Made by a program: the position numbers and the translations under genes. A stretch of DNA of 64,000 nucleotides, from assembly GCF_013111185.1 (NCBI RefSeq), contig NZ_WVRE01000002.1, forward strand, positions 682,001 to 746,000. The letters are read 5' to 3'. The stretch comes from Ruegeria sp. HKCCD7303. Its GTDB lineage: Bacteria > Pseudomonadota > Alphaproteobacteria > Rhodobacterales > Rhodobacteraceae. This document shows positions 36,054-44,678 of the stretch, in pieces (position 1 is the stretch's first letter; each line of letters starts with the position of its first letter). The notes beneath the pieces were generated by a model. It saw only the letters and a program-made list of their open reading frames with translations. It ran no database searches and was not told where the DNA came from.

Positions 36054-37838
36054 ATGGATCAGTTTACCATCAACCTGCTGTTTGTTGGCGCATCATTCGC
36101 GCTATACATCGGCATCGCGATCTGGGCCCGCGCGGGTTCCACATCGGAGTTCTACGCCGCCGGTCGCGGCGTTCACCCGGTCACCAACGGTATGGCGACA
36201 GCGGCGGACTGGATGTCTGCGGCCTCGTTCATCTCGATGGCGGGCCTGATTGCCTTTACCGGCTATGACAACTCGACATTCCTGATGGGTTGGACCGGTG
36301 GCTACGTGCTGCTGGCTCTGCTGCTTGCGCCTTACCTGCGCAAGTTCGGCAAATACACTGTCTCGGAATTCATCGGCGACCGTTTCTACAGCCAGACCGC
36401 ACGCGTTGTTGCGGTGATCTGTCTGATCGTTGCGTCGGTGACCTACGTTATCGGTCAGATGACCGGTGTTGGCGTGGCCTTTGGCCGCTTCCTTGAGGTG
36501 TCGAACACGTCCGGTCTACTGATCGGTGCTTGTGTGGTCTTTGCCTACGCGGTGTTTGGCGGGATGAAAGGTGTGACATACACCCAGGTTGCTCAGTACT
36601 GCGTGCTGATCACAGCCTACACCATCCCGGCGATCTTCATCTCGCTGCAGCTGACCGGCACGCCGATCCCTGCTCTGGGTCTGTTTGGTGACACCGCAAG
36701 CGGTGAGCCCCTGCTGACCAAGCTGGATGCAATCGTGACCGAGCTGGGCTTCAACGAGTACACCGCCCACCATTCGAACACGCTGAACATGGTTCTGTTC
36801 ACGCTGTCGCTGATGATCGGTACCGCCGGTCTGCCGCACGTGATCATGCGCTTCTTCACCGTGCCGAAAGTATCTGACGCACGTTGGTCGGCTGGCTGGA
36901 CTCTGGTCTTCATCGCGCTGCTGTACCTGACCGCCCCTGCGGTTGGCGCAATGGCACGTCTGAACATCACCGACATGATGTGGCCCAATGGTGGCATCGA
37001 AGGTGGCGCTGTCTCGGTCGAGGAAATCGACACCGATCCGCGCTATGACTGGATGAAAACCTGGCAGAAAACCGGTCTTCTGGATTGGGAAGACAAGAAC
37101 GGTGACGGCAAAATCCAGTACTACAATGACAAGTCCGAAGCCATGGCTTCCATTGCGGAAGAAAACGGCTGGGTCGGTAACGAGCTGACCAAGTTCAACC
37201 GTGACATCCTGGTTCTGGCCAACCCCGAAATCGCCAACCTGCCGGGTTGGGTGATCGGTCTGGTCGCTGCCGGTGGTCTTGCGGCTGCTCTGTCAACCGC
37301 TGCGGGTCTTTTGCTAGCGATTTCGTCAGCGGTGTCCCACGACCTTGTCAAAGGTGCGATCAACCCGCAAATCTCTGAAAAGGGTGAATTGCTGGCTGCT
37401 CGTATCGCAATGGCCGTCGCCATCGTTGTCGCAACCTACTTGGGTCTGAACCCACCCGGATTTGCGGCGCAAACCGTGGCCCTGGCCTTTGGTCTTGCGG
37501 CAGCCTCGATCTTCCCGGCGCTGATGATGGGGATCTTCTCGACCCGCATCAACAACACCGGCGCGGTTGCAGGTATGCTGGCTGGTCTGGTTGTGACCCT
37601 GGTCTACATCTTCCTGCACAAGGGCTGGTTGTTCATTCCGGGTACCAACTCGTTCACCGATGCTGACCCGCTGCTGGGTCCGATCAAGTCGACCTCGTTC
37701 GGCGCAATCGGTGCGATGATCAACTTTGCGGTTGCCTACGTTGTTGCAGGCGCGACCAAAGAGACTCCGCAGGAGATCAAGGATCTGGTCGAAAGCGTAC
37801 GCATTCCCCGTGGTGCGGGCGCAGCTCAGAACAAATGA
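36054..37838 (+). CDS. VC_2705-family sodium/solute symporter (ActP-related)
   Basis: 594 aa with about 13 membrane helices of the sodium/solute symporter family. The second helix motif A-T-A-A-D-W-M-S-A-A-S-F (near 45) and G-L-P-H-V-I-M-R-F-F-T-V (near 258) are typical of ActP-like carboxylate permeases. A 60-residue polar insert lies near 310-375 and contains an EF-hand-like loop, D-K-N-G-D-G-K-I, from Asp347. Genomic linkage with acs and DUF4212 points to acetate or a similar short carboxylate. A strong terminator follows. Confidence 0.9.
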   Translation: MDQFTINLLFVGASFALYIGIAIWARAGSTSEFYAAGRGVHPVTNGMATAADWMSAASFISMAGLIAFTGYDNSTFLMGWTGGYVLLALLLAPYLRKFGKYTVSEFIGDRFYSQTARVVAVICLIVASVTYVIGQMTGVGVAFGRFLEVSNTSGLLIGACVVFAYAVFGGMKGVTYTQVAQYCVLITAYTIPAIFISLQLTGTPIPALGLFGDTASGEPLLTKLDAIVTELGFNEYTAHHSNTLNMVLFTLSLMIGTAGLPHVIMRFFTVPKVSDARWSAGWTLVFIALLYLTAPAVGAMARLNITDMMWPNGGIEGGAVSVEEIDTDPRYDWMKTWQKTGLLDWEDKNGDGKIQYYNDKSEAMASIAEENGWVGNELTKFNRDILVLANPEIANLPGWVIGLVAAGGLAAALSTAAGLLLAISSAVSHDLVKGAINPQISEKGELLAARIAMAVAIVVATYLGLNPPGFAAQTVALAFGLAAASIFPALMMGIFSTRINNTGAVAGMLAGLVVTLVYIFLHKGWLFIPGTNSFTDADPLLGPIKSTSFGAIGAMINFAVAYVVAGATKETPQEIKDLVESVRIPRGAGAAQNK

Positions 37839-37890
37839 GCTTGATGCGGTCGTTGGTTCTTGCCTTCGACCGCGTCTTTCGATCCACTGT

Positions 37891-37924
37891 TCCCGCCCAG
37901 CACATCACTGGGCGGGATTTTTTA
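37891..37924 (+). terminator. Rho-independent terminator after the symporter gene
   Basis: TCCCGCCCAG (37891-37900), loop CACATCA, CTGGGCGGGA (37908-37917), then a run of T. It should end or attenuate the acs-adk-symporter transcript before the DUF294 gene, which starts 22 bases further on. Confidence 0.88.
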
Positions 37925-37946
37925 ACCAGAACACCGGAGACGACAC

Positions 37947-39770
37947 ATGCCCCTGTCCCATGACGAAATAGCCCGGTTTCTGAAATCCGTTCATCCCTAT
38001 GACGCGTTGCCTTCCGACGCCCTGGATCAGATCGTCAAACAGATCGAGGTCTGGGAAGTTGAGGAAGACGCCTCGGTCTATGAGCTGGGCCACAAGTTAC
38101 CCGGGGTGTTCGTGATCTATGAAGGACAGGTCGAAATTACCGATGAGAACGGTGCCATCGTCTCTCATCTGGGTCTGCGCAATTCCTTTGGCGAAAGGGG
38201 CCTGCTGAAAGACGGCAAAGCCGCCACCAAAGCCCGCGCGCATACGCCGTCAGTTCTAATGGTTCTGCCACCGGATCTGGTCCGGAGTTTGATCGATAAC
38301 CATGATGTTGTGGCAAAGTTCTTTGACCGCACACGTGGCGACCGCAGTGGTCCGCAAAGCCTGGCTACCAGTTCGATCGACGTATTGATGGCGCATAACC
38401 CGGCCACCTGCCCCGCTGACACGTCGGTTCAGGACGCCGCGCGGATCATGCGCGACAAACATATTTCGTCGCTCTGCATCACGGACGGTGAAAGCTTGCA
38501 GGGCATTGCGACCCTGCGGGATATCTCGGGCAAATACGTTGCAGACGGCCTACCCGCCTCCACGCCCATTTCTGAAATCATGACCGCGAACCCGGTTACA
38601 TTGTCGCCCAGCGATATCGGGTCGGATGTGCTGCACATCATGATGGAGCGCGGCATTGGCCATATCCCGATCTCCGAAGGCGGTCGGCTGGTCGGGATCG
38701 TGACGCAGACCGATCTGACCCATTATCAGGCCGTGAACTCGGCCGAGCTGGTGCGCCGCATTGCGCAGGCTGACACGGCCGAAGAAATGGCACGCGTGAC
38801 CGAAGAAATCCCGCAGCTTCTTGTGCAACTGGTTGCTGGCGGAAACCGGCACGAAATTGTCACCCGACTGATCACCGATATCGCGGATACAGCCACGCGG
38901 CGCCTATTAGCGCTCGCCGAAGCTGAACTGGGCCCGCCCCCGGTTCCGTATCTGTGGCTGGCTTGCGGATCGCAAGGTCGGCAGGAACAAACCGGCGTAT
39001 CGGATCAGGACAACTGTCTGATGCTGGATGACAATGTGACCGACGCAGACATGGCCTATTTCACCAAGCTGGCGAAATTCGTCTCGGACGGGTTGGACAT
39101 TTGCGGGTATTTCTACTGCCCCGGCGACATGATGGCGACCAATCCGCGCTGGTGTCAGCCGGTGCGCGTCTGGCGCGATTATTTCACAGGATGGATCGCC
39201 AAGCCAAACCCAGAGGCGCAGATGCTGGCCTCGGTTATGTTCGATCTGCGCCCTATCGGCGGCGCGTTTGAGCTGTTTGCCGACCTTCAGGCCGACACAC
39301 TGGCAGCGGCCAGAGCGAACTCGATCTTTGTGGCGCATATGATTTCGAACTCGCTGAAACACACGCCCCCGCTTGGCCTGCTGCGCGGGTTCGCCACCAT
39401 TCGCTCGGGCGAACACCGCAATACGCTAGACCTCAAACACAATGGTGTTGTGCCCGTCGTAGATCTGGCCCGGATATACACGTTGCAGGGCGAGCTGACC
39501 GAAGCCAACACCCGTGCCCGCCTGAAAGCGGCCGAGGCCAGCGGTGTCCTCAGCCCGTCTGGGGCTCGGGATCTGCTGGACGCTTACGACCTGATCGCTG
39601 AAACCCGGCTGGAGCATCAGGTTCGGCTGGTTAAATCAGGTGAAAAACCCGACAATTATCTGCCGCCGTCCGATCTTTCGGACTTTGAGCGAAGTCATCT
39701 ACGCGATGCATTTGTTGTGGTAAAAACAATGCAATCGGCGGTTGGCCACGGCAAGGGTATGCTGGGCTAA
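37947..39770 (+). CDS. cNMP-binding/CBS/DUF294 nucleotidyltransferase-like protein
   Basis: 607 aa, soluble. Domain order: cyclic-nucleotide-binding-like domain (about 10-130), two CBS domains (about 150-270) for adenine nucleotide sensing, DUF294 nucleotidyltransferase-like domain (about 305-440) with G-S-Q-G-R-Q-E-Q-T and S-D-Q-D-N, and DUF294 substrate-binding-like C-terminus. This architecture regularly accompanies VC_2705-type symporters and a DnaQ-like exonuclease in proteobacteria. The D-Q-D spacing suggests an active transferase site of the GlnD type, but the target protein is unknown. Confidence 0.88.
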   Translation: MPLSHDEIARFLKSVHPYDALPSDALDQIVKQIEVWEVEEDASVYELGHKLPGVFVIYEGQVEITDENGAIVSHLGLRNSFGERGLLKDGKAATKARAHTPSVLMVLPPDLVRSLIDNHDVVAKFFDRTRGDRSGPQSLATSSIDVLMAHNPATCPADTSVQDAARIMRDKHISSLCITDGESLQGIATLRDISGKYVADGLPASTPISEIMTANPVTLSPSDIGSDVLHIMMERGIGHIPISEGGRLVGIVTQTDLTHYQAVNSAELVRRIAQADTAEEMARVTEEIPQLLVQLVAGGNRHEIVTRLITDIADTATRRLLALAEAELGPPPVPYLWLACGSQGRQEQTGVSDQDNCLMLDDNVTDADMAYFTKLAKFVSDGLDICGYFYCPGDMMATNPRWCQPVRVWRDYFTGWIAKPNPEAQMLASVMFDLRPIGGAFELFADLQADTLAAARANSIFVAHMISNSLKHTPPLGLLRGFATIRSGEHRNTLDLKHNGVVPVVDLARIYTLQGELTEANTRARLKAAEASGVLSPSGARDLLDAYDLIAETRLEHQVRLVKSGEKPDNYLPPSDLSDFERSHLRDAFVVVKTMQSAVGHGKGMLG

Positions 39771-39794
39771 GACCCCCTAGAACGGAGAGACCAC

Positions 39795-40313
39795 ATGTTT
39801 CTGGAATTGATCGGCACTATCTTTGCGGGCTTCGCGTTTGCGGGCGTCGTGCTTGTGCTGAACAAGCTGACCGGTGGGCGCTTGCCGAAATGGACCACTC
39901 CGGTTGCGGCGGGTCTGGGCATGATCGGCATGACCATTGCCAGCGAGTATTCCTGGTATGACCGCACACGCGATCAACTGCCGGATGAAATGGCCATCGT
40001 GCAAGAGGTCGAAAGCCGTGCTTTCTATCGCCCCTGGACATACGCGGTGCCCTTCGTCGATCGTTTTGCCGCCATTGACACGATATCGGTTCGCAGCAAT
40101 GAAAATGTTCCAGATCAAAGACTTGTCGACCTATACTTTTTTGGCCGCTGGGCTCCAGTTTCAAAAGTGCCGGTAGCTGTCAACTGTGTTGAAAATAGCC
40201 GCGCCAATCTAGCAGACGGTGCTGAATTCGCTGATGACGGTCGGTTGATTAACGCGGACTGGATTTCAGCCGAGGCCAACGATCCAATCATCGAGACCAC
40301 CTGCGGGGTCTGA
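39795..40313 (+). CDS. Hypothetical membrane protein
   Basis: 172 aa, not assigned to a family. Two membrane helices (about 5-24 and 35-52) place the remaining 120 residues probably in the periplasm; that part is beta-rich-looking and has two cysteines, C136 and C170, which could pair. It sits between the DUF294 gene and the membrane-linked exonuclease gene with two-base spacing to the latter, so it most likely belongs to the same operon and function. Confidence 0.7.
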   Translation: MFLELIGTIFAGFAFAGVVLVLNKLTGGRLPKWTTPVAAGLGMIGMTIASEYSWYDRTRDQLPDEMAIVQEVESRAFYRPWTYAVPFVDRFAAIDTISVRSNENVPDQRLVDLYFFGRWAPVSKVPVAVNCVENSRANLADGAEFADDGRLINADWISAEANDPIIETTCGV

Positions 40314-40315
40314 TC

Positions 40316-41728
40316 ATGCTCACCAATTTGAGCCTTAGGCTCAGGATTTTTTTATTCTTCTGCTTGCTGGCATTCGGCGGGATTGCGATCAGCGCAGTTG
40401 CGCTGTGGATTTCCTATGCCCGCGCAGGAAATCCCGACCTTTTGGGTGACTTCATTTTTGCAGAAATCCTAATCGCGTTTGGGCTGCTGGCTTTGATCGC
40501 AGGTGTCTGGCTGCTGTTTGACGACAATATTGCCAAGCCAATTGAACGCCTGTCGGCCCAATTACGGGCCCGAGCGCATGCCGGGGTCAGTACGGATCTG
40601 GACATGCAGGCTGCGCGCTATCTGGGGGATCTGGCCCCCGCAGCGGCAGGTCTGGCGGAACAACTCGCGTCAAACGCCATGCGAACCGCCGAAGCCGTAG
40701 CATCGGAAACTGCGTACTTAGCAGCAGAGAAACAACGTCTCACCGCCCTGCTGACCGAGATACCGGTCGCTATGTTGCTGGCCAGCCCAAAGCATCAGAT
40801 TGTGCTGTATGATGGTCAGGCCGCCGAGGTTCTGGCCCAGATTGCACATCCTCGACTGAACGCGTCGCTTTTCGAGTACATCGAGGCCACAGGCCTGACG
40901 GATGCCTATGCCAAAATGGGAAAAACCGGCAAAGACGTGTATTGCACGCTGAACAGCGTAGATGGCCGGCAAACCTATTCTGCGCGGATGAAGCCCTTGG
41001 GCGACGCGCCCGGCTACATGCTGGTCTTCGAAGACAGTGCCGCCCAAATGTCCCCTGATGAGGCGCGGCCTCTGGTTTACGATTTTGAGCTGCTCGACAC
41101 GCCAGGGGATGACGCGTTTGAAAATCGCACCTTGTCGGATCTGTGTTTCGTCGTCTTCGACACCGAGACCACCGGACTGCTTCCTCATAAAGATGAAATC
41201 GTTCAGATCGGCGCGGTGCGCGTGCTCAACGGCAAGATCGTTCAGGGTGAACATTTGGACATGCTGGTGGATCCCGGCATTCCGATACCACCTGCTTCGA
41301 CCAAAGTGCACAAGGTCAGTGACCGTATGGTTCAGGGCGCACCCGACATCACTGAGGCCGGGCGCGTATTTCATCAGTTCGCCCGCGACGCGGTGATCGT
41401 GGCGCATAACGCACCCTTCGATATGGCGTTCCTGCGTCGTCACGCCAAGCGGATGGAGGTCGAATGGGATCACCCGATCCTCGACACGGTTCTGCTGTCT
41501 GCCGTGCTGTTCGGAGCCAGCGACACACACACGCTGGACGCGCTGTGTGAACGGCTGGAAATCACGATCCCCGAGGCCCTGCGCCACACTGCGCTGGGCG
41601 ATGCGGTCGCCACGGCCGAAGCGCTGGTCAAGATGCTGCCGATTCTGCAGGCACGCGGCATGACGACCTTCGGTGAAGTCATAATCGAAACACGAAAACA
41701 CGGGCGCTTGCTGGAAGACCTGAACTGA
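40316..41728 (+). CDS. Membrane-anchored DnaQ-like 3'-5' exonuclease
   Basis: 470 aa. Two N-terminal helices (about 8-30 and 43-66) and a HAMP-like segment are followed by a PAS-like region (about 135-240) and a DEDDh exonuclease domain (about 275-460). Catalytic residues: Asp282 and Glu284 in D-T-E-T-T-G, the Asp of H-N-A-P-F-D-M-A-F, and His424 with Asp429 in H-T-A-L-G-D. Unlike the replicative epsilon subunit it is tethered to the membrane and has a sensor-like region. Its linkage to the symporter and DUF294 protein suggests a signalling role, perhaps on a small nucleotide; this is inference. Confidence 0.88.
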   Translation: MLTNLSLRLRIFLFFCLLAFGGIAISAVALWISYARAGNPDLLGDFIFAEILIAFGLLALIAGVWLLFDDNIAKPIERLSAQLRARAHAGVSTDLDMQAARYLGDLAPAAAGLAEQLASNAMRTAEAVASETAYLAAEKQRLTALLTEIPVAMLLASPKHQIVLYDGQAAEVLAQIAHPRLNASLFEYIEATGLTDAYAKMGKTGKDVYCTLNSVDGRQTYSARMKPLGDAPGYMLVFEDSAAQMSPDEARPLVYDFELLDTPGDDAFENRTLSDLCFVVFDTETTGLLPHKDEIVQIGAVRVLNGKIVQGEHLDMLVDPGIPIPPASTKVHKVSDRMVQGAPDITEAGRVFHQFARDAVIVAHNAPFDMAFLRRHAKRMEVEWDHPILDTVLLSAVLFGASDTHTLDALCERLEITIPEALRHTALGDAVATAEALVKMLPILQARGMTTFGEVIIETRKHGRLLEDLN

Positions 41729-41816
41729 CAGCTTAAATTGCAAGCAGCAGTCAGCTTTTCATGGACAATCCGAGCCTCGCGTGGCACCTGATGCGCGGCC
41801 AAGGAATACGCGCGCA

Positions 41817-42317
41817 ATGACCGAAAAGACTTTCATACCCACCCCGGAACAAAGCCCGGCCTTTCGCGAGGCCCTGGGGTGTTTTGGCACCGGTGTCACT
41901 GTGATTACCACGCAAACCGAAGGTGGACCGCGCGCGATCACCGTGAATTCCTTTGCCTCGGTCTCATTGGACCCTCCGCTGGTGTTGTGGTGTCTGGCCA
42001 AGGAATCGTTCCGTTTCGACGCTTTCAGCAGCTGCGAACACTATTCGATTCATGTGATGGCACAGGATCAGCAAGAGCAGGCGCTGCTCTTTGCGCGTGA
42101 CGGCACAGACTTCTCACATGCAGATTGGACTGAGGATGAGACCGGTCGCCCGCAATTGACCCAATGTTTGGCGCGGTTCGATTGCCGTTTGCACGCCCGT
42201 CATGATGCCGGTGATCATCTGATCATCGTGGGACAAGTGGAACAGGTAATGTACCGCACCGGCAAAGGCTTGATCTTCAAACGCGGCCAGTTCGGCGGAT
42301 TTGTCGATCTGATCTAG
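41817..42317 (+). CDS. Flavin reductase family protein
   Basis: 166 aa from the ATG at 41817 (M-T-E-K-T-F). The FMN-binding split-barrel pattern is clear: F-G-T-G-V-T-V-I-T-T (about 22-31), N-S-F-A-S-V-S-L-D-P-P-L-V (about 46-58), H-Y-S-I-H-V-M (about 78) and the final G-G-F-V-D-L. Such proteins reduce FMN or FAD with NAD(P)H, usually for a separate monooxygenase; none lies nearby. Its end overlaps the convergent DUF6505 gene by four bases. Confidence 0.88.
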   Translation: MTEKTFIPTPEQSPAFREALGCFGTGVTVITTQTEGGPRAITVNSFASVSLDPPLVLWCLAKESFRFDAFSSCEHYSIHVMAQDQQEQALLFARDGTDFSHADWTEDETGRPQLTQCLARFDCRLHARHDAGDHLIIVGQVEQVMYRTGKGLIFKRGQFGGFVDLI

Positions 42318-42793
42318 TCGTCGAGGGATCCATGAACTGCCAAAGCCTCAAGCTGCGCATCCTGCGGCGTGATCACACGATAGGCTTCGTGCACGCCAGT
42401 TTCAGACAGTTCTCTGGCCACGGTCAACAGCGTGTTGGGCGCATGATCTTCGCACAGCTCTGACATATGATCGACTTCCGCCTGCGCCACGCCAAGCGCA
42501 GCCTCAACTGAAGGCGCACCATAGAACTGCACAAAATGGTCGGCCAGATTGCGGGCGATCTGATCTTTCTCTGCCGGTTCGATCTGCGTCACGGCCACAA
42601 ATGTCACGCGGCCAAAGGTTTCAAGACCCAGCCAGCCATTCGCAAAGGCCTGACGCGCCTTGCCTTCAAGATCTGCATCGCTCCAATTCGAGAACTCGAA
42701 CCCGCCAGACACACACCATTCCCCGGTGCGCGCCGGAGAATGAAACACGTTCATGTCGCTTTCGTCGAAGTGAATTGCTCGGGCCAGTTTCAT
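42314..42793 (-). CDS. DUF6505-like protein
   Basis: 159 aa, soluble, rich in acidic residues. It begins M-K-L-A-R-A-I-H-F-D-E-S-D and has G-E-W-C-V-S-G-G-F-E-F near 26. I recognise it as the DUF6505 type seen in Rhodobacterales, with no known function. Its start overlaps the stop of the ligase-like gene (42790), and together with apbC these three genes look like one minus-strand operon next to the formate dehydrogenase island. Confidence 0.65.
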   Translation of the reverse strand: MKLARAIHFDESDMNVFHSPARTGEWCVSGGFEFSNWSDADLEGKARQAFANGWLGLETFGRVTFVAVTQIEPAEKDQIARNLADHFVQFYGAPSVEAALGVAQAEVDHMSELCEDHAPNTLLTVARELSETGVHEAYRVITPQDAQLEALAVHGSLDD

Positions 42794-43488
42794 CTTCCGT
42801 TCTCCAACACTTCGGTCAGGGGACGCAGGTGCGTTTCGGATCCGTCCCGGATCAACATTCCAAACCGTTCATCCGTACCCAAAAAAACACCGCCATGATC
42901 CAGCGGATCTCCTACACCGCGCAGCAAACCCATCCATTCAGCGTGCAGCGGCGCGTTACCATCTTCCTGCCAGCGGTTCAGCCAGGTCAAAGTATGACGC
43001 GACCAGCTTTCTACCAATTGTGTGGCGGATACGTCTGCACATCCCTCGTCGTAAAGCGCGGTGACATCTGGTGTTTCACCCGGGGCCTCGCTGGTTTGCA
43101 GCAGCGCCAGTTCCCAACCTACGATCAACCAGTCCGGCTCCTGATCAGCGGATACATCCGAAGAGGTCACCCGAAACTTCCCGCATTTTGCGCCATTCAC
43201 GCAGATCAATCCGTCCCAGCCCAAATGCACAGCAACCTCTGGCGGGGCTAGAGCGCCCAGCGCGTTCTGAAACCCTACGGCACACAGTGGCAGCATTGCC
43301 ATCGCGTCCTGCAACGGCACCTCAGGCGCAAAGACGATGGCAACGCGCAGACGGTCGGCCTGAATGTTGTAAACGACCGTTCCCGCGTCGCATCCCAGCG
43401 CGGCCATTGCCTGCGCCATGTCAAACGGGTCTTCCCCACCCTGAACCGGGTGACCCGTCAACAAAGGGGGAAAGACCGGCTGGCTCAT
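42790..43488 (-). CDS. Biotin/lipoate ligase-like protein (DUF4444-type C-terminus)
   Basis: 232 aa. The N-terminal 165 residues resemble the biotin/lipoate ligase fold (F-P-P-L-L-T-G onward, V-H-L-G-W-D-G-L-I-C-V-N-G-A-K-C-G-K near 107-124 with the lysine region). The C-terminal part (about 170-232) fits DUF4444 with W-M-G-L-L-R-G-V-G and G-V-F-L-G-T-D-E-R-F-G-M-L. The substrate protein is unknown. It overlaps both neighbours by four bases, so translation is coupled. Confidence 0.75.
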   Translation of the reverse strand: MSQPVFPPLLTGHPVQGGEDPFDMAQAMAALGCDAGTVVYNIQADRLRVAIVFAPEVPLQDAMAMLPLCAVGFQNALGALAPPEVAVHLGWDGLICVNGAKCGKFRVTSSDVSADQEPDWLIVGWELALLQTSEAPGETPDVTALYDEGCADVSATQLVESWSRHTLTWLNRWQEDGNAPLHAEWMGLLRGVGDPLDHGGVFLGTDERFGMLIRDGSETHLRPLTEVLENGR

Positions 43489-44546
43489 GCGAAACCGTTT
43501 GAGATCAGGTCGCGTGCGATCTTGCGGAACGACTCGGCCTGTGGACTATCGGGCTTGCTGACCACGATGGGCGCGCCTCCGTCAGCGGCCACGCGGATGT
43601 CCAGATGCAGTGGGATTTCACCCAGCAGCGGTACACCCAGAGATTCCGCCTCGGACGCAACACCGCCATGACCAAACACATGTTCTTCGTGCCCGCAGTT
43701 GGAGCAGATATGGGTCGACATGTTTTCGATCATGCCCACGATCGGGGTTTTGAGCTGATTGAACATATCGATCCCCTTGCGGGCGTCGATCAAAGCCACG
43801 TCCTGCGGGGTTGAGACCACGATGGCACCGTCCACCTGGAACTTCTGGCTCAGCGTCAGCTGCACATCGCCCGTTCCCGGTGGAAGGTCGACGATCAGAA
43901 CGTCCAACGCGCCCCACTGCACCTGCCCCATCATCTGTTGCAATGCGCCCATCAACATGGGTCCACGCCAGACAACAGCCTGACCTTCGTTGGTCATCAA
44001 CCCCATGGACATCATGGTCACGCCGTGATTGCGCAAAGGCAGAATGGTTTTGCCATCGGGGCTGGCCGGGCGACCGGACACACCCAGCATCCGGGGCTGC
44101 GACGGACCGTAAACATCCGCATCCAGCAGACCGACGCGCCGTCCTTCAGCGGCCAGCGCACAGGCAAGGTTTGCAGAGACAGTGGACTTACCGACACCGC
44201 CCTTACCCGAAGCAACAGCAATAATCCGATCAACACCCGGAACGGCCTGCGGCCCGGTTTGCGACGGTTTGGGTTTCGGTTTCAGATCCGGCGGAGCCTT
44301 GTCGGAATGCGCGGTCATCATCGCCGATACATTGGCCACACCGGCGACCATCTGCGCGGCTTTCTCGGCCGTCGCTCGCACGGGCTCCATCTTTTCCGCG
44401 TGCTTTGGATCAATCTCAAGCACAAATCGTACGGTATCACCTTCGACATTCAGCGCACGCACGATACCTGCGCTGACAATATCTTGACCAGACACCGGGT
44501 CAGTGATCTTTTTCAGGTTCGCCAGAACCGCGTCACGAACACTCAT
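43485..44546 (-). CDS. apbC: Mrp/ApbC iron-sulfur cluster carrier ATPase
   Basis: 353 aa. An N-terminal DUF59/MIP18-like domain (about 3-75) is linked by a Pro-rich hinge to a P-loop ATPase with the deviant Walker A G-K-G-G-V-G-K-S-T (114-122), I-V-D-L-P-P-G-T-G-D and the cluster-binding C-S-N-C near 266. The protein carries and delivers FeS clusters. Located next to genes for a formate dehydrogenase with many clusters, it may serve that enzyme, although ApbC is usually general. Confidence 0.93.
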   Translation of the reverse strand: MSVRDAVLANLKKITDPVSGQDIVSAGIVRALNVEGDTVRFVLEIDPKHAEKMEPVRATAEKAAQMVAGVANVSAMMTAHSDKAPPDLKPKPKPSQTGPQAVPGVDRIIAVASGKGGVGKSTVSANLACALAAEGRRVGLLDADVYGPSQPRMLGVSGRPASPDGKTILPLRNHGVTMMSMGLMTNEGQAVVWRGPMLMGALQQMMGQVQWGALDVLIVDLPPGTGDVQLTLSQKFQVDGAIVVSTPQDVALIDARKGIDMFNQLKTPIVGMIENMSTHICSNCGHEEHVFGHGGVASEAESLGVPLLGEIPLHLDIRVAADGGAPIVVSKPDSPQAESFRKIARDLISNGFA

Positions 44547-44678
44547 GCCTTGCCCCCTTCGATATGCCCGTGTGACAGGGGCGTGCGTGTCACCAAATTC
44601 TGGTCGCCGCTCATTGCATGTGTCTCCGTCTCTTTCAGTTTATTTGACGCACCGCGCCCTGCCCCGTTAGGCTGAGCC

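Noticed and set aside
44572..44593. GTGACA...TGTCAC inverted repeat upstream of the TupA-cytochrome gene as a CRP/FNR site
   Set aside because: The arms are ten bases apart, too far for a CRP/FNR site, and nothing else supports it.
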